NCBI GenBank assembly: GCA_028829895.1
Contig: CM054177.1
Location: forward strand, 76,190,663-76,254,662
DNA from: Sinotaia quadrata
Taxonomy: Eukaryota; Mollusca; Gastropoda; Architaenioglossa; Viviparidae
Length of the DNA stretch: 64,000 nt
Direction of reading: 5' to 3'
The first letter of the stretch is position 1; every line of letters begins with the position of its first letter. The translations under genes and the position numbers were made by a program. Below the pieces are notes generated by a model. It had not been told where the DNA came from. It saw only the letters and a program-made list of their open reading frames with translations, and did not search any database. Shown here in pieces: positions 1 to 17,483 of this stretch.

Positions 1-154
1 AAGTGTCCTCAATATCAAACTGTCAAACAAGCCAATCGAAATGTATAAACGGCAGTGTCATTTCATGCAGCTAATGTAGGCCTGTTTAGATTATGGCTTT
101 AGTAGTTACTTCTCAGGTGAGAAAGAAAATATATGGCACTCTATTTCAGATAGG

Positions 155-435
155 TCACAACTACATTGGCGTCATTTACTCTTATCATAATCCACACATT
201 GGCGTCAGAAATTTTACTATTTTGATAGCCCACAAATTGGCGTCAAAAATGTTACTATTTTCATAGCCCACATATTGGCGTCAGAAATTTTACTATTTTC
301 ATAGCCCACATATTGGCGTCAGAAATTTTACTATTTTCATAGCCCACATATTGGTGTCAGAAATTTTACTATTTTCATAACCCACACACTGACGTCAGAA
401 ATTTTACTGTTTTCATAACCCACACATTGGCGTAT
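155..435. repeat. 38-bp minisatellite, about 7 copies
   Basis: Tandem array with unit core CACATATTGGCGTCAGAAAT followed by TTTACTATTTTCATAGCC. Copies differ by a few substitutions. It lies downstream of the last visible cyclase exon, so it is probably intronic. Confidence 0.9.
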
Positions 436-654
436 GAATAATAAAATATGTTAAGGAGCTAATAATTATAAGTATCACAAGCAAATACTGTTTTCATACC
501 ATCTTCATACCATCTACAAAGACAATGCCTTTGGCTCAATTTTCATTCTGAGGATGTTGATAATAACTACAAAGTATAAAGAGACAAATAAAACAAACAC
601 GAACTTCAAAAATGCGGAATGCAACAAAGCGTGCAACATGTCTCTCATCTGTTA

Positions 655-945
655 GAATTCTTTCTTTCTTTCTTTCTTGCTTGCTTGCTTGACTGATTGA
701 TTTCTTTCCTTCTTTTGTTTGTTTGTTTGTTTGTTTCTTTCTTTCTTTTCTTTCCTTTCTTTCTTTCTTTCTTGCTTGATTTCTTTCTTTCTTTTCATTT
801 CTTTCTTTCTTTTGTTTGTTTGTTTCTTTCTTTTCTTTCTTTCTTTTTTCTTTCTTTTCTTTTTTTCTTTTGTTTCTTTCTTTCTTTCGTTCTTTTTTCT
901 TTTTTCTTTCTTTCATTTTTCTTTCCTTTTATCTTTCTTAATGGA
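655..945. repeat. CTTT/GTTT-rich tetranucleotide microsatellite
   Basis: Imperfect tract of TTTC with GTTT and CTTG interruptions. It produces long Lys/Glu-rich or Phe/Leu/Ser-rich open frames on both strands that are composition artefacts. It lies about 85 bp downstream of the cyclase exon 5 donor. Confidence 0.92.
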
Positions 946-1029
946 AAATAAAAGAAGTGGAAATAGCATTACTGTAATGATATTGTAAGCAATAGGTTAT
1001 CGTTACAGTTGTCTTCTTTTAACGCTTAC

Positions 1030-7345
<6,316 letters not shown>

Positions 7346-7839
7346 GATGACGGTGCTGATTCGGTGAATGACGTCTGCCAGTACCTCTGATCCCAGCTTG
7401 TTAGGAACCAGCAAATGTTATCTGGCGTGTTTTGAAATCGTCCTTCGGAGTCCCACCTATGGCATTTTCGTACGAGCACATTATTTGTGATGTTTTAAAA
7501 AGTGGACACTCGGGAAGCTAAGTAATGAAATAATAATAATTATAATAATGGCGATTTTACAGTACCCCTTACCCTATGAAGGCATCTCAGCTGAAATCAT
7601 TTAGTTGCAGTTAATACCAGAGCCATGCGCGAACTGAATGCACAAAAAGCACCTATTAAAAATGTCTCTAAAAAAAAATAAAAAGAATTGTAAAGATAGC
7701 TGGGTTAATAAATCCCACTACTACATGAAGCGAGGTTTGTAAACAAAAACGAACAACTAAAGCCCTCATTATCTGGTTCAGTCATCTGAGTTCGACAGAC
7801 AATTAAAGGACTTTGTTGTTAATTCACACAGCTAGAAAG

Positions 7840-7931
7840 GAACGGTCTCTAGAACAATCTATAGCGTGTGTGTGTGTGTGTGTATGTGTATGTGTTTGTG
7901 TGTGTGTTGTCTGTGTGCGTGTTTGTGTGTA

Positions 7932-8024
<93 letters not shown>

Positions 8025-8330
8025 TATACACATGGAAAAGATAGGTTTTTAGAACAAATCTATAGTATGCATGTGTCTTGTTAATTGATAACGGAAAACT
8101 GGAAAAGAAGGGTTTAAGACTTTAAGCTATCGTGTGTGTGCGTGCGTGCGGTCAGTGTGTGTGTGTGTGCGCGCGCTTGTGTGTGCGTTTGTTTGTGCTG
8201 TTATTGTTGGCAATTCAAACGCTAGATAAGATAGGTCTTTAGAACAATCTAGAATACTTATGTACCATTTTAATTAGCACTGCTAGACATCGGTGTGGCT
8301 TTAAAATAGTCTAGCATATTTAGTTTGTTA
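7840..8330. repeat. GT microsatellites within a longer degenerate repeat
   Basis: (GT)n tracts at 7865-8020 and 8129-8196 are each preceded by related sequence (TCTCTAGAACAATCTATAG and variants). This suggests a 100-190-bp unit duplicated several times, with GT expansions inside. Confidence 0.8.
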
Positions 8331-9915
8331 CATTGCAAATTTCGTAAAACATTCGAAAGAGGTGTTGAGCACTATGTGGAAATAGAATGTTCATGAATTA
8401 TACTTTTTGAAAATATAGTGAAATCTTTTCATGCGGGCAAGAAATGTTTGTGTATATGAGTTTTCTTGAGATAAATCATATTTTCCTTAGATCAATTTTC
8501 TAAATGTTCATAGACATCTCGCAAAATGACCAAAGAAAATAAAAATACTAAATTTATACTAAATTATAAAATACCCTCTGTACAAAGAGTGTGGAATCTA
8601 TTTAAGCAGACGGCAGTGAAAAAAACATCTTGTCGGAGAGCTCTGGAATTTTGGTCTGGCATTTTCTACACGCTTTGTGTCGTGTAGGTCTTAGACTACG
8701 GTGTCGTTTCTTTCAGGAGGAGCAGCAGCTGCAGGAGAACTTAGAAAACAGTTTGCACCTCCATCTTTCAACCTTTATTACGGCATCGCCCTTATCAGCC
8801 AGCAAACCACCCGCTTTGTCAACTAAGTAGGAATGTGTAAACAGTGTGCAGTTATCGGACTTTAATATAGCCAGCCGAAACATGACTTGTCTATACTGAT
8901 GAATATTATAGATAGATAGATAGATAGATCAAACTCTTTCAACAACGTGCTTATCGCTTTAATTAATGCCTTCATTCCGGAATAACGTAGTTACCACGGA
9001 TCACTCACTCGCGGTCACAAAGCAAAGCTTATTCATGCCCAACCCATCCTCTTAAATTTCTCGGTCCATGTAAAGACATTTTTTTCAACAACAACAAAAA
9101 AAAAAAAAAAAAACCTCGTTTGTTAACTCGTGATGTAAATGTTTTAGGTGGTGAAAAATATTGCCATAGAGACGCTCGTGGCCTCTTTCATTCTTTCCTA
9201 ATCCAATTACGTCATTTCCGCTAACGAATTGTTACGCGGTACAATTGCCAAGCGCATTGTTCAGTCTGGGGCTGGCTGAAACCATACTTTATATAAATAT
9301 TTGTATGATTAGCCTATGCTGAAACTATAGGCCTAGAAAGATACACGGACCGCTGACAGTATCACGTGATCGACATATGTTGTACTGCGCATTATTATCT
9401 TTCTAGGTCAATGCTGAAGCAAACCAGCCCAAAACAATTCCCATATATAAAGGATCTGGTGGGCCCCATCAGACCCCCACCCAATGCGGCAAATATGATG
9501 TGCAAACCTCCCCTTAACCATGCAAGGCCACAACCCCAACCAAACCATACAAATCAAAGAATGTATTACGAGGGTGTTGGTCTTAGACAATAAATGCTTT
9601 GTGAGGCATAGTTCTGAGATGTATTATAACCATTATTTTATTATCCATTAATAAATATCCATTAACATTAGATGTCTTGCAATGGATACCTCGGAAACAC
9701 AGTTCACAATGAAGTCTAGAATGGTGCCTTGGTTCCAGTGCGAAACCTGTAGCCCAAATCCTTGCTTTGTAATGTATTCCTAAGTCCCCATCCCCACTAA
9801 ACTCGTGCTGACAATCTGCCATCGCTCAGCCACTCACTAGGTATTAAGTGGGCGTTAGTGTCAGGTTATAAACCATTGATTTTCTTTGGATGGGACATAT
9901 ATGTCATAACCGTTA

Positions 9916-9990
9916 TTTGTGTGTGTTTGTGTGTGTGTGTGTGTGTGTGCGTGTGTGCGTGTGTGCGTGTGTGTGTGTGTGTGTGTGTGG
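9916..9990. repeat. GT microsatellite
   Basis: (GT)n with GC interruptions. Confidence 0.93.
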
Positions 9991-12239
9991 TGTATGTGGA
10001 AATGTGACTGAAGATCAAGTGGAGATTGAGCTATCGTGATACTTATAAATATTTTTGCATCACAATCTCATTGCACTCAGACTCTAATATCTTATTATCC
10101 ATTTTAAATCTTCCTTGTCACGTGTTATAACTATTCAAAAGGGGGAGGGGCTGAGCCACGTGTGGTTAATAAGTAGACAGACAAAAGGATCTGTTCCCCT
10201 AGAAGAGTGGCAAACCTATAAGTGTGTGTGTGTGTGTGGGGGGGTAATGATATTGTTTATAAATATAATAATTAATTTCATATCTCTAAATCCTTACCTC
10301 TCGGGTGGGGCTAGTGCTTACCACTAGTTTAGGGCTCCTCACACAGAAAAGTATAGGTTTCATATCGGGGGGGAGGGGGGGAGAAAGATGACATTAATAA
10401 ATATATGTCAGGTCACAAGGACATTCCATATCCGGAAATAACTGATATAAGTAGTGCAGTTTTATTTACGAAGTAAATACACAACAACAAGTACTGCACT
10501 GTGCTTCTGCTTCCCAGAACTCGAAATCAACCGTTCTTCAAAATAATCGGGAGAGTGGCGTTGTGTAGTGGACCTTACATTTTATTTTTATTTTGTAAAC
10601 CACTCCTGAAAATATAAATATTCTGAAATTGGATTTTTTTGCCTGCCATGAATCTACTAATGCAGTTGATGCGCTGACTGACATATCTTGACTTGTCACT
10701 CGGCCTAGGTCGTCTGCTAGATGAAGTAAGCTTCAATTTACATTAATTTAATCTCCATTTGTTTGTGAGAATCTGAAAAATGCAGTTCAATATCTGGGCA
10801 GAGCATTAATATTGACATATAATAAGGGCCCACTTTTGTCAAAGGTTTATGTGAAATTGTCGTGTTCTACAGCAGTTGTTGTGTATTAACATTTTGACAC
10901 TTCAAAAGTAGTGGATATTTTTGCGCAAGAGATGGCGCGCAGACGACTGTTTTAGTCTATCGTAGACACTTGTTTCATTTGGCTGCCTGATTTATGTTGT
11001 ACGCAACAGTAGGATTTTTTTTTTCGTTTGAAATCGAAGGGGCCCACCACCGACGCTTTACACAAGGGCCCCTTAAAATCTTGCTTCGCCACTTATTCTG
11101 TTGATATGTGTGGGGTTTGTAAATGTGTGTACTTGTGTGTAAATATGTGTGCGTGTGTGCGTGCATGGTGTGTATGTGTGTGAATCTCATACTCTCAAAT
11201 AAATGCAAAATCTAATAGACAAAGGAGTACCCACCTGACCTTCACAGTGAAGTGCACGCTGCAGAAGTAACTTTAAAATAACGCTTGGCCTTTATAAAGA
11301 ACATCTCCGTTTTCTTTCCTTGTGTTTGCATTTCGTGAATTAGTTTTCTGTACGCACTTTGTCGGAAATTCTATCACAAGAAACACGAATTATACTCCTC
11401 TTAATCAGTAGCACAAAGGATTTCAACGCTGCAGTTATGAACAACTTTAACTGGTTATATTTTATTTAGAAAACAACTGACGTGTTAGTAAATTTAAAGG
11501 GTAAAATTATAATGACTGCTGCATGCTATTTAAGTCACAGTCCAGTACTGCTTATAAATTTAACGTTACGTCAAAACGTCATCTATTAATTTAAATATTA
11601 TTTATGTACTTTAAGTGCCTGTCTGTGGTGTCGACTGTACTAACAATGCTGATTCTTTTGTAATCACTTTTTTACTGCAGTGGTCTCAGTCTACACTAGT
11701 TTAATAATAAACCTTCAGTACATGTAATCTCAGAACAAACTCATGTGCATCACAGATCTAAATAACATAAACCCTGAGTTAACTCATGTTATGAATGTGT
11801 TAAGCATTTGCTTGTTAGATGGAGGCTGTTTTATTCTTCATAGTAAATTTCCATCACAAAGGGTGTTACGGTTTGAACAACCTTCTATGAAAATAACATG
11901 ACAGTAATCTCCCTTTGTGGTATCTCTTCCTGTGATATGCAATCCTCTTTGTCTTGTACCATGCTTAATTGTTTATATATCACATTGAATAGTTATTTAG
12001 TATGTGTTGGTGCAGTTTACATTATTTTTTCTTCTTCATAGTGTATTTGTTTTCTGTACATTCTGGTCTTATATATTTAATGTCTACCGAAAAGCTTATT
12101 ATTTATCGACTTAGCTTTTAGAATAATTATAATCACTGAAATTGAGTCTACACCTGTGGAGAATTTCAAAAGAAATGTAATGCATGCCCAAGGGGTTAAA
12201 GTTACCAGTTCATTCATCAGACTGCCTGTTCTGTCAAAT

Positions 12240-12390
12240 ATGTTTTTATACTTAGTATGCATACTTAACGCCTATACTTTTAAATACATGTTTATACTTA
12301 GTATGCATACTTAACGCCTATACTTTTAAATACATGTTTATACTTAGTATGCATACTTAACGCCTATACTTTTAAATACATGTTTATACT
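12240..12390. repeat. 46-bp minisatellite, about 3 copies
   Basis: The unit begins GTTTATACTTAGTATGCATA followed by CTTAACGCCTATACTTTTAA. There are three near-identical copies and a truncated fourth, directly upstream of the retrotransposon fragment. Confidence 0.93.
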
Positions 12391-12479
12391 TTTATACTCG
12401 CGCCTTTACTTTATAAGCATGACTGACCATTTTAAAATCCGTCTGATGTGCGTACAATCACGCCATTTTGTAGACTTGG

Positions 12480-13200
12480 CTCACACATAAGTTATAAAGT
12501 GTGAAAGAAGTGACTGGACAACCATAACAGAGCGATATACAGATTGAGATACAATAACACAAGATATACACACAAAATAAACAACGAAACAAAAACATGC
12601 ACACATTGCATAGCGGACAACACAATCGAACATTTCCTACTCCAATGCAACAAATACACGGAAGAAAGGAAATTCCTCAAATACACAACAGACCTATTAA
12701 ACCTACCATTCACCACCCAAGCACTCCTATACCCCAAAGAACACAATCAAAGCCACGTTCACCTGGCGCTTATCACATTTCTACTAGAAACACACACACT
12801 GCACTTACTTTAAAAATAAAATTTAAAAAAACCCCACCCATTTAACACGCACAAACACAAATCTCAAACTCGCTGGCACAAAATGCAAGCGGCATGCAAA
12901 TACACACACACAAGGTGACTCCGAATAAAGCCTAAGAGGAAAACAATAATTAAAAAAAAACAAAAAAAACCCCCACAATCACACGGCCAAACAGGAAGAT
13001 ATAACACAACGCAAACACCACTCTCCACCCTCCCTGAATACAAGAGATAGGAGGAAGGCCCCACAGGGGTCCTCCAAGGACCGAAAACATCGGCAAGATG
13101 AAAAGTTCTAATGCAATCCCTGTGGGAGCATTGTTAGCGGCACTACTACTACTACTATGACTGGACCGCACCAGTACATCGCTACATCCATCCATACGTC
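12480..13200 (+). mobile_element. Non-LTR (LINE-type) retrotransposon 3' fragment
   Basis: The frame at 12547-12813 encodes CTHCIADNTIEHFLLQC followed by NKYTEERKFL. The CxxC-x7-H-x4-C zinc-knuckle-like motif is typical of the C-terminal end of non-LTR reverse transcriptases. The upstream residues (DWTTITERYTD) are in another frame, so it is frameshifted and 5' truncated. The sequence after the stop is C/A-rich and ends near a TCCATCCAT motif; the 3' limit is approximate. Confidence 0.65.
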
Positions 13201-13464
13201 ACATAAACTGTATCTGCTTAAAGGCAAATAGCACTAGTAGAGGCAATGCTAAACACTGTGAATTTAAAAGCTTCGGGAAAGAAAAGTCGACTGTTTGTGG
13301 TTTCCAAATTCTTTTTCCAATCTAGAAAAGTGAGTCTTTTACTCAAGGGCTTGTGTACACTGACACAAGTATGTCACGCTTGTCTTATCAGTTTCAATAT
13401 CTTTCATTTTATATTTCTTTGTATCGTCCTATACTTGAAGCGGGGTAAGGACTGGCTTGTTCGA

Positions 13465-13546
13465 ATGCTCCTCAAAAGCATACCCGTGTTCAGCGTGTTG
13501 CTTGCTGCTTTCACTCTAATTTGTGGCGTTAAAAAAGTCCTAGCAG
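13465..13546 (+). CDS. H-type lectin exon 1 (signal peptide)
   Basis: It encodes MLLKSIPVFSVLLAAFTLIC then GVKKVLA: a basic n-region, a hydrophobic core and a VLA cleavage box. The donor GCAG|GTACTC leaves one base (phase 1). A TATA-like TTTATATT lies at about 13408-13415, a plausible but unproven promoter element. The 5' UTR extent is unknown. Confidence 0.75.
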
Positions 13547-15423
13547 GTACTCTTTCTTTCTTTATCCTTCCATTTCTCTTCCTTTCTTATTTCATTTTCT
13601 TTCTTGCTTTCGTTCCTTCCTATCTTTTTTTCCTTTTTCTTTTGTTTCTTTCTTTTTCCCCCTGACTTTCTTTCACTCTTTTTTATTCCTTCCTTCGTTC
13701 ATTCCTTCAGCTTTTTTTTTTAATTGACGCTATTAAATAGATAAGGCAACACAGTAGCTTACCGACATGAATGAGCTTAAATATTGCTGCGGACGTGATT
13801 TCTACAGATAACTGAAATTGTTATCTAAACCAATTTTTGTTTTTTTCCGAAGAAAAATTGTGTAGTCTGGTTAGCTTCGCGAATTGCTACAAGTAGGAGT
13901 TTATTTTACGTAACAACGATCATGTAGCCCAGTATAATTAATTCAACAATATCATGTTTGCCCATGTTATAAAAATGGGTTTGGGCCTTTCTTGTGTTTT
14001 CAACTGACCACTGATTTTTTTCTCAACCATACACATGTATATTTGTTATGATATATGAATGATTTTAACAGCACACTTGTTCACTGGAAACAAACAAACA
14101 AAAAAAAAGGGTGTTACTTTTCTTATCGTGTTCTTTCTTTTCTTTGCATTGTATATTGCGAAGCCGCTTGTGTCATTGTTTCCTTGACCATGATTCCCTA
14201 ACAACCAACAAATTTCCTGAAGAAGTGACACTACAAATGATTGACGTATTTATCAGAAACTGAATATCTTTAACAGGAAAGCGAGGTGATGACGTCATTT
14301 GGCAAAACGTAGTGGAGCAGCTGTCCTGGGAAGTCACAGACTTAAGAGGCAGTGTGATGGGTAACTACACCCAATAACATACTTAGACATGTACTTTGAA
14401 GTGGAGTGCACGCATTAACATACACATTGACGTGGTGTGGATTGCACGCATTAACAAACACATTGAAGTGGTGTGGATTGCACGCATTAACATATTTATA
14501 TATGCACTTTGAAGGTGTATGGATTACATTCATTACAATTATTATTCAAGCACTCTGAAGAAGTATGATTTATATCCATTAACATGTACTTCGAAGATAT
14601 ACAGATTTCATTCATTAACAGAATCATACATGCACTTTATGACGTATGAATTGCAAGCATTAACATAATTACGAAGATACTTTGAAGATGTATGGATTAT
14701 AAATGGGTACATTCGTGGTTCTGTTTGTTTGATTAGGGTGGATTTTCCTCTGTCCAATAAAAATTGTTCAAACATTGCTTGACAAATTTACGTTTCGCAC
14801 AATTTCAGCTTATTCGATGTCATATGCTGTCTAAAGTGGTCAGGCCATTCCAGCGGTGTGTACAGACTATTGACTAATGTAAATTCTGCAACAAGTCACT
14901 CTTCTACTCAACAACAGACCGACTCTCTTATATTTATGATGTTATCCTTATATATGGCAGAATCATTATACATTTGTGTGGGTGTGCATGTGAGATTGAG
15001 AGGGGGGAGACACGATAGGGTTATAAATGCCGGAAGAGTTCTTAAAAAGTTACAAGAAAAGTGAGAGATAAAAAGTGAGAGAGACAAAAAGTGGTAGAGA
15101 AGGAGCCCGAGAGACCTTCAATAAAGTCAGAGAAAGATAGACACACATAACGAGATAAAGAGAGAACAAAGATAATTAAAGAAGGAGTCATTCAGTAAAG
15201 ACAGACGCTGAGAGAGACAGAGACAGATAAACGCAACGGGATAAAGAGAGAGGCAAAAAGTGATAGAAGAGCCAGAGATATATTTAATAACGACAGAGAC
15301 AGAGACAGAAGAGGTGACAGAGGAAGAGAGAAATTGAGTAAAGACAGGAGACTAAGAGACAGTCTAAGAAATAGGGTGAGATAAGAAAATGTGACACAGA
15401 AAGTAAAAGAAACAAAAATAAAC

Positions 15424-15491
<68 letters not shown>

Positions 15492-17436
15492 TAATAATGA
15501 GAGAGAAGAAATAAATAAACAAACAAAAAGCCGAGTGATAGGGAGAGAGACAGATAGAAATGAAGAAAGATAAAAAAAATAGTGTGAGTATGTTCTAGAC
15601 ATGTACACCAACACCAAATCAACTTTCACATCATTCTCCAACACCGCCAAAACCTGTCGAAACCTGTGCGCTTACAAATCAAATGACGTCATCAATACTG
15701 TTCCGTAGATTGGATGTGAAAATTCTGCAGGAACCTCTTTCTAGTTTGATTTAGTTAAACCATTCAAAGAAGTGCAGTTTCACTTTGTTTTAATAATTAA
15801 ATAACAAAATATAAATATTCAATAATTTACTTTTTTTTATTTTAAATAAACCGCTTTATTTGACTTTGACTTTGTTTATAATTAAAGTTAAACTAGAACT
15901 GAAGATCTTGATATTGTCTCGTTAAGAGGTACTGTTCTTTATATAATTTATCCCGATTTGTGGTCGTTTTAAATATCCAGTTCATCGCTGATCTCTTCCT
16001 GTTCCAGCTTTGCAAGACCAGATGCAGGAGTTACGCGATCGACTGGATAGCCTGCATTTTGCTGCACGTGCGTTTGACTTATTGGCTGACCTTGCCACAA
16101 CCAAAATATAATAATTTTTGAGCTGACGAAAATTGTATTGTAGTGATAAATTTTGCTACGGCACACACGCACAATTACACATTGCACACACCAGTAACCA
16201 TCGCCCACACAATGCACACGCATAAGCCAGCACACATTCACACACAAGCCAGCACACATTCACACATAAGCCAGCACACATTCACACACAAGCCAGCACA
16301 CATTCACACACAAGCCAGCTACCAAAATCTCCTTTGCTGACTATACTCTCCCGACTTTCTGAAAACACACTTCAAACATAAAGCACACAGTTAACAGATT
16401 TTTTCGGGGTTGGGTGGGGGTGTTACTATAGACATTAAATCAGATTTATTACTTTAATAATAATGTGTATCAAATTCTCAGTTTCAGGTCGAAAGTCACA
16501 TGGTATACAGACCCTTAGTTCCTACGTAAGATATAAATGCATGATGAAAGTAACATTGTATTTTTCTAATGCTGGCCAGAAAGGAAAGGGTGGGTGGGTT
16601 ATATGTAAAAAAAAAAAATCTTAGTAAATAATATAAGCACGGTGATTTTCTCTGCAAAGTTTCAATGACTCCAGCCCAAAGACCCTGTACGATCTTACAA
16701 TCTGGACTCTAGCGTCCTTACTGTACCCATCAAGGGGAAGTAAAAATATATATATGGTCTGCATTCATTCTCATATCGGGCGTGCTACTTGGAATGAACT
16801 GCTGTAAAACTCAAGACAAAATCGCTCCATTGCAGCTTTCAGCAAAGTATTTACAGTACATCTTTTTCAGCTACTGCACCATGAATTTATTTGTTTCTGT
16901 TTCAATGTTCACATTTGGTTTGTTTGTTTGTGTTTAAGACAGTTCTATGCTACACGAATTAAATGCGCCTCGAATGTTTTTTGTGTTATGTGTTTTTATA
17001 TATGCTTATTATTGTATGCTTTTGTAAGATAGACTGATTGATTGATTGATTAAATGCCTGTTCATTGCTGTGTGCTACTCTGCAACTAATAATACATTTA
17101 TTGTATGTTGCGTATTACTGTATATTTATTGTATGTTACGTATTACTGTGTGTTATATTGTGTTGCGTATTACTGTATGCTTATTGTATGTTGTGTATTA
17201 CTGTATGTTGTATGTTCAGTATTACTGGTGTTATTGTCTGTTGTGCATTACTGTGTATTTATTTAATACAACAAAGCACTGAAACGTTCATGCAAATCTT
17301 CATTCTTATTTTTATAATAATTTTTTATTTTAATTGTTTGATTAAGAAACTCCGGAGTGCTGCACTCAAGGAAATAGCCCATCCAAGAGAGTTACACCGT
17401 TTGAGCTTGTAGTACATTGTGAGTCCTTCTCTTTCT

Positions 17437-17483
<47 letters not shown>

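Larger units (their letters stand above)
7346..13464. other. Intergenic region between two divergent genes
   Basis: About 6.1 kb between the cyclase start (minus) and the lectin start (plus). No multi-exon gene was recognised. It holds GT-rich arrays, a short GATA tract at 8908-8929, an A-rich run at 9088-9112, a 46-bp minisatellite and a non-LTR retrotransposon fragment. Open frames at 8630-8830 and 9366-9593 show no family features. A GGGCCC-flanked short segment at about 11035-11090 may be transposon debris. Confidence 0.55.

Noticed and set aside
1..19. Possible start of cyclase exon 6 after TTTGACAG| on the minus strand
   Set aside because: Only 19 bases are visible; the required phase gives LILRTL, which does not clearly match the family at this place.
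8630..8830. Glutamine-rich open frame after a TTTCTTTCAG acceptor
   Set aside because: Several frames are open over this stretch, no donor or partner exons could be linked, and no family was recognised.
9366..9822. Open frames on both strands of 60-79 codons
   Set aside because: No domain, no splice context and no codon pattern distinguishing them from chance.
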